Positions 52,629-60,317 of a stretch of 64,000 bases of DNA are shown here, piece by piece (the first letter of the stretch is position 1; every line of letters starts with the position of its first letter). The position numbers and the translations under genes are program-made. The notes beneath the pieces were generated by a model that was not told the origin of the DNA, ran no database searches, and saw only the letters and a program-made list of their open reading frames with translations. The stretch is from contig DYGX01000003.1 in NCBI GenBank assembly GCA_020724465.1, forward strand, positions 87,373 through 151,372. Reading direction: 5' to 3'. The DNA comes from Thermoflexus sp. GTDB taxonomy: Bacteria > Chloroflexota > Anaerolineae > Aggregatilineales > Aggregatilineaceae.

Positions 52629-53387
52629 ATGTTGAACTCAGCATTCGCACGCATCGTCCGCCAGCAGTGGCTCGCAGCCGGTTTGGTGGCCGTGCTGGTC
52701 CTGACCCTGACCGGCGCCGCGGCGGCTCCCGCGCGCGCCCAGGACTCGGGCAGCAGCCCGCGCACGATCACCGTGACCGGGACCGGCAGCGCCAGCGGCA
52801 CGCCGGATATCGCCGTGGTGCAGCTTGGCGTCGAGCTGCGCAGCATCGATCTCGGCGAGGCCCTCGCCAGCGTTAACGCGACGATGGACGCCGTGATCGC
52901 GGCACTGGAAGCGCAGGGCATCGCGCGCGAGGACATCCAGACGGCGAACTTCAGCGTTTACCAGGACTACGGTGTGCAGCCTCTGGACACCCAGGCGACG
53001 AGCGAGCTGCGCTTCGTGGTGAGCAACATCGTCTCGGTTAAAGTGCGCGACCTCAGCCAAGTCAGCGCAGTGATCCAGGCGGCGCTCGACGCAGGCGCGA
53101 ACAACGTCCACGGCCTGAACTTTGGCCTGGATGATCCGGACGCGCTGGAAAGCGAAGCGCGCGCGCTGGCCGTGGCGGACGCGCAGGCGCGCGCTCAGGC
53201 GCTGGCGGATGCCTTCGGCGTGACGCTGGGCGCGCCGCTGCGCATTGAGGAGGGCGTCAGCGGGGCGATCCCCGTGCCGCGCGTGGCGACGATGGAAGCC
53301 GCCGTGGGCAGCGCCGCCCCCGTGATCAGCGAGGGCCAGCTTTCGGTCACCATGCAGGTGACGGTCGTCTTCGAGATCACCTCGTAA
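52629..53387 (+). CDS. SIMPL-domain (DUF541) exported protein
   Basis: The protein is 252 aa from the ATG at 52629, after an AAGGAGA site. The signal sequence (QQWLAAGLVAVLVLTLTGAA, cleaved near ARA-QD) is followed by a full SIMPL domain. Its hallmarks are RTITVTGTGSASGTPDIAVV, GIAREDIQTANFSVYQDYG, VSNIVSVKVRDLSQVSAVIQ and GANNVHGLNFGLDDPDALES, then AVADAQARAQALADAFGVTL. Members such as E. coli YggE and Brucella BP26 oligomerise outside the cytoplasm and are tied to oxidative stress, but their biochemical role is unsettled. No clear promoter was identified in 52512-52628. Confidence 0.92.
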   Translation: MLNSAFARIVRQQWLAAGLVAVLVLTLTGAAAAPARAQDSGSSPRTITVTGTGSASGTPDIAVVQLGVELRSIDLGEALASVNATMDAVIAALEAQGIAREDIQTANFSVYQDYGVQPLDTQATSELRFVVSNIVSVKVRDLSQVSAVIQAALDAGANNVHGLNFGLDDPDALESEARALAVADAQARAQALADAFGVTLGAPLRIEEGVSGAIPVPRVATMEAAVGSAAPVISEGQLSVTMQVTVVFEITS

Positions 53388-53403
53388 CATCTCGACGGTC
53401 ATG

Positions 53404-53435
53404 TGGGCGGGGCAGCTACCAGGCGGCCCCGCCCA
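53404..53435 (+). terminator. hairpin after the SIMPL gene
   Basis: TGGGCGGGGC (53404-53413) pairs with GCCCCGCCCA (53426-53435) around a 12-nt loop. The stem is strong and GC-rich, 16 bp after the stop codon, without a U-tract. Confidence 0.6.
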
Positions 53436-53467
53436 GGCAGTCCCGCGCTCCCCGCCGCGATCCGGCC

Positions 53468-53496
53468 TTGTCAAACCGCCGCGGCTGCGGTACGAT
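53468..53496 (+). promoter_or_regulatory. promoter of the rpsF-ssb-rpsR operon
   Basis: TTGTCA (53468-53473), a 17-bp spacer and TACGAT (53491-53496). The start site would be near 53503, leaving a leader of about 100 nt before rpsF. Confidence 0.7.
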
Positions 53497-53502
53497 ACTC
53501 TC

Positions 53503-53602
53503 CGCTTAGCACCCCATCCCATCAGTCGGGTGCCTTTCCGCCCGCCGGCGGCTTGCCCAGGCCGCGTGGCGCGCAAACCCATGGAAAGGAGACAAACCAA
53601 CC
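53503..53602 (+). promoter_or_regulatory. structured 5' leader of rpsF, possible S6:S18-type autoregulatory RNA
   Basis: The leader holds GCACCC (53509-53514) pairing with GGGTGC (53528-53533) and a self-complementary CCGCCGGCGG soon after, then a GGAAAGGAG ribosome binding site. rpsF leaders in many bacteria bind the S6:S18 complex, but I could not identify the specific conserved loop here, so this is only a candidate. Confidence 0.3.
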
Positions 53603-53896
53603 ATGAATCGACCCTATGAATTGGGCTTTATCATCCCCAGCAGCGTCTCCGAAAGCGAGACACAGGGCGTGATCGACACCGTGCGCGGCTGGATCGAGAA
53701 GCTGAACGGCACCGTCACCAACGTGGACTATTGGGGCCGCCGCCGCTTGGCGTATCCGATCGAGGATTATCGCGAGGGCTATTACGTGTTCCTGCGCATG
53801 GACCTGGCGCCCAGCCGCGTGAACGACCTGGAGAAGAACCTGCAGTTGAGCGAGCAGGTCATCCGTCACCTGGTGATCCGGCTCGACGAGAAATAG
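53603..53896 (+). CDS. rpsF: 30S ribosomal protein S6
   Basis: The 97-aa ribosomal protein has the complete S6 fold: MNRPYELGFIIPSSVSESE, VDYWGRRRLAYPIEDYREGY and YYVFLRMDLAPSRVNDLEKN, then LQLSEQVIRHLVIRLDE. It binds S18 in the platform of the small subunit. It is first in the conserved rpsF-ssb-rpsR order, with a good promoter upstream and GGAAAGGAG before the ATG. Length is normal; the C-terminal tail is short. Confidence 0.98.
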   Translation: MNRPYELGFIIPSSVSESETQGVIDTVRGWIEKLNGTVTNVDYWGRRRLAYPIEDYREGYYVFLRMDLAPSRVNDLEKNLQLSEQVIRHLVIRLDEK

Positions 53897-53956
53897 CCGA
53901 AACCTGATCCCAACAAACGTCGCGGACGATAGGGGACAACCGAGGAGCCGCACAGC

Positions 53957-54349
53957 ATGGGCCGTGGACTGAACAAAGTCATGATTATCGGGCATCTCGG
54001 ACGTGACCCCGAGCTGCGTTACACGCCGAGCGGACGGCCCGTTGCCAGCTTCAGCGTCGCGACGACTCGCACATGGACATCCTCGGAGGGCGAGCGCCGC
54101 GAAGAGACAGAGTGGTTCAACGTCGTAGCCTGGGGCACGCTGGCCGAGATCTGCAAGTCGCATCTGATCAAGGGCCAGCAGGTCTACGTCGAGGGACGGC
54201 TGCAGACCCGCGGCTGGGAAGACGAGAATGGAACGCGCCATTACCGCACGGAGCTGGTCGCCAACGAGATGATCTTGCTGGGCGACCGCCGCGCTGGAAC
54301 GGGCGAGCTGGACACCGATACGTTTTCGGATGACGAGTACCCGTTCTAG
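53957..54349 (+). CDS. ssb: single-stranded DNA-binding protein
   Basis: The 130-aa protein has an OB-fold (GLNKVMIIGHLGRDPELRYT, VASFSVATTRTW, EETEWFNVVAWGTLAEICKS and GQQVYVEGRLQTRGWEDENG) and the acidic interaction tip DDEYPF that recruits replication and repair proteins. The linker between fold and tip is very short (about 20 residues) compared with E. coli SSB. The gene lies 60 bp after rpsF and 91 bp before rpsR in one operon. Confidence 0.98.
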   Translation: MGRGLNKVMIIGHLGRDPELRYTPSGRPVASFSVATTRTWTSSEGERREETEWFNVVAWGTLAEICKSHLIKGQQVYVEGRLQTRGWEDENGTRHYRTELVANEMILLGDRRAGTGELDTDTFSDDEYPF

Positions 54350-54440
54350 GACTCAAGTTTGACCGACGACAGACATACCCTGCGCCCGGTCGCCGGCCGG
54401 GGCAGACTGAGATGAACACCTTGGCAGGAGGGATATTCCG

Positions 54441-54815
54441 GTGAGCGAAAACGAAACCCCGCGGCGTCGGACTGAGGAAGCGCGCCGCCGCGTAGAAGAC
54501 GAAGAGCTTCGTTCTGACGACGACTTCGAGGAGCAGGACGACGTCGAAGAGCGCGGAGACCGGGCCGAGCGCCGCGCTGGTGGCCGCCGCCGTCCGGGGG
54601 GGCGCCGCAAGGAAGACTACTTCCACAGCAACAACCTGGTCATCGACTACAAAGATGTCGATACGCTACGCCGCTTCATTACCGAGCGGGGCAAGATCCG
54701 CCCGCGCCGCCAGACAGGGCTGACCTCCAAGCATCAGCGGCAGTTGGCCCGCCAGATCAAGCGGGCGCGCTTTCTGGCGCTGCTGCCCTACACCGACGCC
54801 CACCAGCGCAGCTAG
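54441..54815 (+). CDS. rpsR: 30S ribosomal protein S18 with a long charged N-terminal extension
   Basis: The 124-aa protein starts at GTG (54441), 8 bp after GGAGGG. The S18 core occupies the last about 70 residues: [40 protein letters not shown] and [18 protein letters not shown]. Most bacterial S18 proteins are 70-90 aa. Here about 50 extra residues, alternately basic and acidic ([20 protein letters not shown]), precede the core. The expected zinc-type Cys residues of some S18 forms are absent. rplI, which usually follows, is replaced by a terminator and a foldase gene. Confidence 0.96.
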   Translation: MSENETPRRRTEEARRRVEDEELRSDDDFEEQDDVEERGDRAERRAGGRRRPGGRRKEDYFHSNNLVIDYKDVDTLRRFITERGKIRPRRQTGLTSKHQRQLARQIKRARFLALLPYTDAHQRS

Positions 54816-54890
54816 CACGGGTGGCTGCGTGGAATTCCGCGCTGCCGCTTGCTCATCAGCACTGCGCGCAGCAGCATTGACCGGGAGCTT

Positions 54891-54927
54891 AAGGGGGGCG
54901 CGCTGCACCAAGCCAGCCCCCCTTTTT
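54891..54927 (+). terminator. intrinsic terminator of rpsF-ssb-rpsR
   Basis: AAGGGGGG (54891-54898) pairs with CCCCCCTT (54917-54924) over an 18-nt loop and runs into TTTTT (54923-54927). The following foldase gene starts 35 bp later, so some read-through is possible. Confidence 0.8.
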
Positions 54928-54961
54928 CGGTGATCGACTTTTTGGAGGAGATAGTCCGTTT

Positions 54962-56362
54962 ATGGCCAAGAAATCCACAACCGGTGGGCCGCGGCCTCAC
55001 CGGATTACCGATGCCGACCTGCAGCGCCGCCGCGAGTATCTCTCGCGCGCCGAGCGTGAACGCCTCTGGCAGCGCCGCGCCCTGATCGCGGTCAGCGTGC
55101 TGGTCGGCATCAGCTTGCTGGTGCTGGTGGTCGCGCTGGTATACGAGAACCTGATTCGCCCGCGCGAGGCCATCTCAACAGTCAACGGCGAGACCATCAC
55201 CACGCGCGAGTATCAGGATCGCGTGCGGTTCACGCGTTGGGAAATGGGGCAGCAGCTTCGCGAGCTGTATCTGCTCACCGGCGATATCAATACGGTCCAG
55301 CAGTACGCCAGCCAGTTGACCAACCCGATCGCGATTGGCAGCCAGGTCCTCGACGAGATGGAAGAAGAGATCCTTCTCAAAGAAGAGGCCGAGGCGCGCG
55401 GCATCGTCATCGACGAAGCGAAGATCAACGAGCGGGTGGATGACTATATGGCGCAGTTGCAGGGGCTGACCCGCCCCGGCGCGCCCACGGCAACCCCGAC
55501 GACCGTGCCCAGCGTGACGCCCACGCCGCTCGTTTCACCCACGCCAAGCAGCACCCCTACCCCGACCGCCCCGCCGCCCACCGCGACACCGGCCGAGGGC
55601 GAGGCTGCCGCGGAGATTGAAGCGACCGCGACGCCGGCAACCGAGCCGACGCCGACCGTCGAGCCGACCGCTACCGCGACTCTGCCCGCCGAGTCGATCC
55701 AGGCCACGCTCGACAAGGCCGAAGCGGACTACTACAACGCGGCCCGCTCCGCCGCGGACGTCAGCCGCGAGGTTGTGCGCGAGGTCTTCTACTACGACGC
55801 GCTGCGCACGGCCTTGCGCGACGCCATCGGCGCCGATGCCCCAACCGAGGAACTGCAGGTCCACGTGCGCCACATCCTGATCGCGTTTGATCCGGACAAC
55901 ACCGGCCAGACCGGCCTGCCCCCCACCGACGAACAAAAAGAGGCCGCCCGGCTGAAGGCCGATCAGGTCATGGCGGCGCTGCAGGCAGGCGAGCCGTTCG
56001 CGGACCTGGCCCGCTCCATGTCGGACGACACCGGCAGCGCGGCACGCGGCGGAGAGATGGACTGGCAAAGCCCCGATACCTTCGTGCCCGCCTTTGCCGA
56101 CGCGGTGACCAACGCCGAGATAGGCGCCATCGTCGGCCCGGTGGAGACGGAATTCGGCTATCACATCATCCAGGTGTTGGGCCGCGAAGTGCGCGCCCTG
56201 ACCGACGCGCAGCTTAACCAGCGCCGCTCGCAGATGTTCACGGACTGGCTGGCCGAGCGCAAGGCCGCCGCGACCATCGTGCGCAGCGATCGCTGGCTGG
56301 ATCGCATTCCGGACGAGCCGACGTACAACCAGATCATGGGCGATATCCTGCCGCTGCAATAA
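54962..56362 (+). CDS. membrane-anchored SurA/PrsA-like PpiC foldase
   Basis: The protein is 466 aa. A basic cytoplasmic N-terminus and one helix (about residues 40-63, ALIAVSVLVGISLLVLVVAL) precede a SurA_N-like chaperone region beginning VNGETITTREYQDRVRF. This region is split by a Thr/Pro-rich insertion of about 70 residues (about 172-245, TPTPLVSPTPSSTPTPTAPP). The parvulin domain follows with VHVRHILIAFDP, GEPFADLARSMSDDTGSAAR, GGEMDWQ and GPVETEFGYHIIQVLG. It should assist folding of exported proteins with prolyl isomerase activity. It is preceded by a GGAGGAGA site and followed by a hairpin. Confidence 0.93.
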   Translation: MAKKSTTGGPRPHRITDADLQRRREYLSRAERERLWQRRALIAVSVLVGISLLVLVVALVYENLIRPREAISTVNGETITTREYQDRVRFTRWEMGQQLRELYLLTGDINTVQQYASQLTNPIAIGSQVLDEMEEEILLKEEAEARGIVIDEAKINERVDDYMAQLQGLTRPGAPTATPTTVPSVTPTPLVSPTPSSTPTPTAPPPTATPAEGEAAAEIEATATPATEPTPTVEPTATATLPAESIQATLDKAEADYYNAARSAADVSREVVREVFYYDALRTALRDAIGADAPTEELQVHVRHILIAFDPDNTGQTGLPPTDEQKEAARLKADQVMAALQAGEPFADLARSMSDDTGSAARGGEMDWQSPDTFVPAFADAVTNAEIGAIVGPVETEFGYHIIQVLGREVRALTDAQLNQRRSQMFTDWLAERKAAATIVRSDRWLDRIPDEPTYNQIMGDILPLQ

Positions 56363-56385
56363 GGCGCGGCTCCGGCACGCAACAG

Positions 56386-56414
56386 ACGGGCGGCCCATCC
56401 ATTGAGCCGCCCGT
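56386..56414. terminator. bidirectional hairpin between convergent genes
   Basis: ACGGGCGGC (56386-56394) and GCCGCCCGT (56406-56414) form a perfect 9-bp stem with an 11-nt loop, followed by TTGATT, between the PpiC foldase and the polytopic membrane protein. Confidence 0.7.
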
Positions 56415-56443
56415 TTGATTCCCGCCCGTCGCTCCCGCGAAAT

Positions 56444-57745
56444 TCAGGCGCGGTCGGGTGACGACGCCGGGGTGCGCTCCGCGCGGCGCCGGGCGAGCGC
56501 CAGCAACCCGCGCAGCGTCGCCGCCCCCAGCCCCAGCACGATGAGCTGAGCCACTCGCGCCAGCGTCGCCTCATTCACGCGCAGGTCGTACCCGCCGTAG
56601 AAGTCGAGATACGCGCCGATCTCGTTGGGGATGTCGAGAAAGATCTTGTTGTAGTACGCCGTCGCGCCGAGCATATACACCACCTCGACGGCGCGCACCC
56701 CGGCGCGGAGCGCCACGGCCAGCCCGATGGCCAGCGGCACGAACAGAAACGTCACAAAGCGCCAGATGTCCGTGCCGCCGTAGAGCGTCAGCGCCAGCAC
56801 GAGCGCCGTGTAAAGCAGCAGGTCGAAACGCCAGCCGGCCAGCCCGCGCCACAGTGTTTTCAGCCTGCCCGGCGTCAGCAGCAGCCACAGCGGCAGCGTG
56901 TAGCTCGCCAGGTTGAACAGCAGGTTGAACCAGCGCCGCCGCGACAGCGGAGTCTGTACCAGGGTCGTCAGCAGCTCCGCGCCGGACTGGTTGAGCGGGT
57001 CGAGATATTGCCCGCTGACGCGGATCGGGATCAGCAGGCGCGGCGCCAGAACGCACGCCGCCCCGAGCACAGCGGCGGTTCCGGCCCAGGCCAGCGGCTG
57101 CCAGCGCCGGGTCTGCCAGGTTTCCCGCAGCAGCCGCGCCACCAGCAGCGCCAGCGGAATCGCCAGAAACTCGCGCACAAACAGCCCCAGGCATGATACC
57201 ACCACCGCCAGCACGATTCGCCGCTCGAAGACGGCCAGCATCGCCACCACCATCAGCGGATAGGCCAGATGATCGGGCCTGGCGACGTCGAACAGCAGAA
57301 ACTTGACGTTGTACAGCGACAGTGCGATCGCCAGAGCCGGAACGACAGCCCGCCAGCCGCGCGCGCCGGCATAGCGCGCCAGCCCGTATACGCTGAGCAG
57401 CTGCGCGATGGCCGCGCCATAGGCCACCACGACAAAGCCCGGATAGGTCGAGGTGACAAACACATCCCCTTCGGGCGAGGCGCTGACCGCGAGCGTATGC
57501 TCAACCGGCAGCACCCGCGCAATCGCGCCCGCCAGCAGCGGCGTTGCGAAGCGGTAGACGAACGGTGCGATCAGGTTGTCGTTGCCGGTCAGCCCGTGCT
57601 CGGCCATGTCGTAATAGAGCGCGAAATCCCAGTAGTAGCGATCGGTGTCGAGGGTGTTGGTGACCAGACCCAGCGCCAGGACAAGCGCGGTAAATCCCAG
57701 CGCCGCGAACGCGTAGGGTCTGACAGAAGGGGGAAGCTGGCTCAT
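56444..57745 (-). CDS. polytopic membrane protein of unknown function
   Basis: The protein is 433 aa from MSQLPPSVRPYAFAALGFTA at 57745; a short upstream extension overlaps the promoter and is excluded. It has about ten hydrophobic helices. The first exported loop has DRYYWDFALYYDMAEHGLTG and IAPFVYRFATPLL, reminiscent of GT-C or EpsG-like membrane enzymes, and FDVARPDHLAYPLMV in mid-protein. No conserved domain is certain. Its own promoter lies about 50 bp upstream, and it is transcribed away from the fructose-bisphosphatase gene. A role in envelope polymer synthesis would fit other genes in this window but is a guess. Confidence 0.8.
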   Translation of the reverse strand: MSQLPPSVRPYAFAALGFTALVLALGLVTNTLDTDRYYWDFALYYDMAEHGLTGNDNLIAPFVYRFATPLLAGAIARVLPVEHTLAVSASPEGDVFVTSTYPGFVVVAYGAAIAQLLSVYGLARYAGARGWRAVVPALAIALSLYNVKFLLFDVARPDHLAYPLMVVAMLAVFERRIVLAVVVSCLGLFVREFLAIPLALLVARLLRETWQTRRWQPLAWAGTAAVLGAACVLAPRLLIPIRVSGQYLDPLNQSGAELLTTLVQTPLSRRRWFNLLFNLASYTLPLWLLLTPGRLKTLWRGLAGWRFDLLLYTALVLALTLYGGTDIWRFVTFLFVPLAIGLAVALRAGVRAVEVVYMLGATAYYNKIFLDIPNEIGAYLDFYGGYDLRVNEATLARVAQLIVLGLGAATLRGLLALARRRAERTPASSPDRA

Positions 57746-57792
57746 GGTTTCACGGCACGGGATCGGCCCGCAGCAGATGCTTTGGCACAGCA

Positions 57793-57820
57793 AGTGTACC
57801 CAAACGGTCCGCATTCACAA
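57793..57820 (-). promoter_or_regulatory. promoter of the polytopic membrane protein gene
   Basis: On the minus strand TTGTGA (57820-57815), a 16-bp spacer and TACACT (57798-57793), about 50 bp before the start codon. Confidence 0.6.
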
Positions 57821-57967
57821 GCGCGCGTGGCAGGCGAACACCTCTTATGGCAAAATGGGCGATAGTGGTTCAATGGTTTTTGGTGCCAATGTCGCGTGCG
57901 TCCGGCACAGGGCAGGCGCGCGAACGGACATCTCTTGGCGAGAAAAGACTTTCAGGAGCAATGCTAT

Positions 57968-59023
57968 ATGGTTGTGCCCCAATTCAAGCTGATGACAATC
58001 GAGCGCCACATCCTGGAACAGCAGGGCCGCCACCCTGAGGCGACCGGCCGCCTGACCAACCTGCTCTACGACCTGGCGCTGGCGGCCAAGCTCATCGCGC
58101 GAGAGACCACCCGCGCCGGCATCGCCAACATCCTGGGCGCGACCGGCGACGAGAACCCGCACGGCGAGATTCAGCAGAAGCTGGACGTCTATGCGGACCA
58201 GGTCATCTTCCGGATGAACGACCACACCGGCCGGGTATGCGTGATGGCGTCCGAAGAACACGACGAACTGCTGGCCATTCCGGCCCATCACCGCCCCGGC
58301 TATTACGTCTTGATCTACGATCCGCTCGACGGCTCGTCGAACATCGATGTCAACACGTCGATCGGGACGATCTTCGCCATCCACCGCAAACTCACGCCCG
58401 GCGACGGGCACGGGACGCTGGCGGACGTTCTGCAGCCGGGCAGCAAGCTCGTCGCTGCCGCCTATGTCATCTACGGGTCGAGCACGATGCTGGTCTATTC
58501 CACCGGCAACGGGGTGCACGGTTTCACACTGGACCCCAGCGTCGGCGAGTTTCTGCTGAGCCATGCCAACATCCGGATTCCGCCGGGGGGCGATCACTAC
58601 AGCGTCAACCATGGATATCAGCACGCCTGGACCGAAGGCATTGCGCGCTATGTGCGGTGGCTGCAAGGGCTCGATGATGAGAAGCGACCGCCGCTCAGCC
58701 AGCGGTATGTCGGCAGTCTGGTGGCAGACTTTCACCGCACGCTGCTGCGGGGTGGCGTCTTCCTCTATCCGGGCACAGAAGCCAAGCCCAGCGGCAAGCT
58801 GCGCCTGACCTACGAAGCGCAGCCGCTGGCCTTCATCGCAGCACAGGCGGGCGGCTACGCATCGGATGGGCTGGGCGACATACTGGACATCCAGCCGAAC
58901 GCGCTGCACCAGCGGGTGCCCTTCTTTGTCGGGGAGCGGGAGCTGGTGGAGAAAGCGGAGTGGTTCCTGCGGGAATATGATCGGGCGTATCTGGAGCGCT
59001 ATGCGCGGCTGCGCGGGTCATAA
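57968..59023 (+). CDS. fbp: class I fructose-1,6-bisphosphatase
   Basis: The 351-aa enzyme makes fructose-6-phosphate from fructose-1,6-bisphosphate in gluconeogenesis or the Calvin-type sugar cycle. The start is the ATG at 57968, 8 bp after AGGAGC. Visible are [15 protein letters not shown] (metal-site Glu/Asp), [11 protein letters not shown] and the family signature [20 protein letters not shown]. Then come [40 protein letters not shown] and [20 protein letters not shown]. These are class I features, not those of GlpX or the bifunctional archaeal type. The leader (57850-57967) has a CAAAAT-like -10 only. Confidence 0.97.
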   Translation: MVVPQFKLMTIERHILEQQGRHPEATGRLTNLLYDLALAAKLIARETTRAGIANILGATGDENPHGEIQQKLDVYADQVIFRMNDHTGRVCVMASEEHDELLAIPAHHRPGYYVLIYDPLDGSSNIDVNTSIGTIFAIHRKLTPGDGHGTLADVLQPGSKLVAAAYVIYGSSTMLVYSTGNGVHGFTLDPSVGEFLLSHANIRIPPGGDHYSVNHGYQHAWTEGIARYVRWLQGLDDEKRPPLSQRYVGSLVADFHRTLLRGGVFLYPGTEAKPSGKLRLTYEAQPLAFIAAQAGGYASDGLGDILDIQPNALHQRVPFFVGERELVEKAEWFLREYDRAYLERYARLRGS

Positions 59024-59062
59024 CGCGCCGGCAGGAAAGACCGACGCGCGCCGATCGCAGCC

Positions 59063-59090
59063 TTGACATCCGCCGCTTTTACGCTAACAT
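59063..59090 (+). promoter_or_regulatory. promoter of the tRNA-Pro gene
   Basis: A consensus TTGACA (59063-59068), a 16-bp spacer and TAACAT (59085-59090). The start site near 59097 lies 13 bp before the tRNA. Confidence 0.75.
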
Positions 59091-59109
59091 TGACCTGTCG
59101 ACCGATCAA

Positions 59110-59184
59110 CGGGGCGTGGCGCAGCTTGGCTAGCGCGCTTGCATGGGGTGCAAGAGGCCCCCGGTTCAAATCCGGGCGCCCCGA
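59110..59184 (+). tRNA. tRNA-Pro, anticodon GGG
   Basis: The sequence folds into a full cloverleaf. The acceptor stem is CGGGGCG with CGCCCCG. The D-arm is GCGC/GCGC. The anticodon stem is CTTGC/GCAAG with loop ATGGGGT, putting GGG at 59145-59147. The T-arm is CCCGG-TTCAAAT-CCGGG. C1:G72 and discriminator A73 are the expected identity elements of bacterial tRNA-Pro. The CCA end is not encoded. It decodes CCC and CCU. Confidence 0.97.
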
Positions 59185-59196
59185 CAGAGCAGCAGC

Positions 59197-59228
59197 AACG
59201 GCCCTTAGGTATTCCCAAGGGCTGTTTT
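59197..59228 (+). terminator. intrinsic terminator after tRNA-Pro
   Basis: AACGGCCCTT (59197-59206) pairs with AAGGGCTGTT (59217-59226; one G-T pair) around a 10-nt loop and ends in TTTTCTT, 12 bp after the tRNA. Confidence 0.88.
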
Positions 59229-59285
59229 CTTGTGCACTCGAGATCCGAAAGGAGCCAGCCCTCAGAGATGTCAGGAGGTCCTGCC

Positions 59286-59855
59286 ATGCCCCAGCCCAGC
59301 GAAACCTACCGCGTCGAGGTCGAAGGCGTCGTCCGCGACCTGCCTCTGCTCGAAGTCGCGCCGGGAATCCGGATCGCGTTCCTGGACTGCCTGGTGGATG
59401 CCAAGTTCACTCAGGCAGCCGCACGCGGCCTGGCCCGCAAGCTCGCCCCCTTCCAGCCCGAGGTGCTCATCACGCCCGAAGCGAAATCGATCCCCCTCAC
59501 CTACGCGATGGCGATCGACCTCGGCTGCGAGTTCATGACGCTGCGCAAGACGCTCAAACCGTATATGAACAACCCTGTCGTGGTCCGCACCCGCTCCATC
59601 ACCTCGGCAGAGCCGCAGACACTCTATCTCGACCGCCGCTATGCCGAGCAGTTGGTCGGTCGGCGCGTCGCTCTGGTTGACGACGTCATCAGCACCGGCA
59701 GCACCCTCAACGCGATGATCGAAATGATGGACCAGATCGGCGCTGTGGTGGTGGCCAAGGCGGCGATCTTCACCGAGGGCGATCAGGCGCAGTGGCAGGA
59801 TATCCTGGCGCTGGGCCATCTGCCGGTCTTTGTCAGCGGCGATGCGGGCACTTAA
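59286..59855 (+). CDS. purine-type phosphoribosyltransferase (Apt-like)
   Basis: The protein is 189 aa from the ATG at 59286, 7 bp after AGGAGGT; a longer frame runs back through the tRNA and is excluded. The type I PRTase fold is shown by the PRPP-binding VALVDDVISTGSTLNAMI, by VLITPEAKSIPLTYAMAIDL with the conserved acidic/amide loop, and by FMTLRKTLKPYMNNPVVVRT with basic residues near the flexible loop. The pattern is closest to adenine and xanthine PRTases, so it likely salvages a purine base; which one is not certain. It is followed by a bidirectional hairpin. Confidence 0.88.
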   Translation: MPQPSETYRVEVEGVVRDLPLLEVAPGIRIAFLDCLVDAKFTQAAARGLARKLAPFQPEVLITPEAKSIPLTYAMAIDLGCEFMTLRKTLKPYMNNPVVVRTRSITSAEPQTLYLDRRYAEQLVGRRVALVDDVISTGSTLNAMIEMMDQIGAVVVAKAAIFTEGDQAQWQDILALGHLPVFVSGDAGT

Positions 59856-59894
59856 GCTCTGCTTGACTATACGAAGACACCTTGCCCCGAATCG

Positions 59895-59922
59895 AACAGC
59901 CCTCGTCACTCCGAGGGCTGTT
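59895..59922. terminator. bidirectional hairpin downstream of the phosphoribosyltransferase
   Basis: AACAGCCCTCG (59895-59905) and CGAGGGCTGTT (59912-59922) form a perfect 11-bp stem with a 6-nt loop. Its symmetry fits convergent transcription with the small minus-strand gene. Confidence 0.75.
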
Positions 59923-59953
59923 GCGCCAACGCTATGCAGGTGCCGGTTTCCGG

Positions 59954-60163
59954 CTAGCTCTTGAGCTTCAGCGCCCGCAGGATCTTCGTCACCACGCCGT
60001 TGTTCTTCTCGCGCACGCTCTTGCGCGCCCCAAATCCACGCGGCGGCTTGCGCTCGTAGCGCGAGGTGGTGGGATGATGCGCCTGCTTGCGCGGCTTGAC
60101 CAGCCCAAAGAGGTTCTGCAATCCGCGGCTCTCCGAGCGAGTGGCTTTCTTCACGGTGTTCAC
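59954..60163 (-). CDS. small basic protein of unknown function
   Basis: The protein is 69 aa from the GTG at 60163, or 66 aa from a second GTG three codons later, which is better spaced from the GGAGG at the upstream edge. It is very rich in Lys and Arg (MNTVKKATRSESRGLQNLF, then KPRKQAHHPTTSRYERKPP and ILRALKLKS) with no hydrophobic segment. This composition suggests nucleic acid or ribosome binding. No family was recognised. The ribosome binding site and the bidirectional hairpin just past its end support a real gene, but shortness keeps confidence moderate. Confidence 0.55.
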   Translation of the reverse strand: MNTVKKATRSESRGLQNLFGLVKPRKQAHHPTTSRYERKPPRGFGARKSVREKNNGVVTKILRALKLKS

Positions 60164-60317
60164 TTGCCTCCGGCTATCGCACCTTGTGCTTCAAAAACGC
60201 GGTCCAAAAACTTGATGTACCCCACAGCATACCGCGAACCGAGCCGCCCTGACCATGCACGGTTTGCGGCAAAATCGGCTATCAAATGGCACAGACGGCC
60301 GCTTCAGTCCGCCGGCC

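Noticed and set aside
59139..59285. N-terminal extension of the phosphoribosyltransferase through the tRNA
   Set aside because: The frame is open but passes through the tRNA-Pro 3' half and a terminator; the ATG at 59286 has a proper AGGAGGT site.
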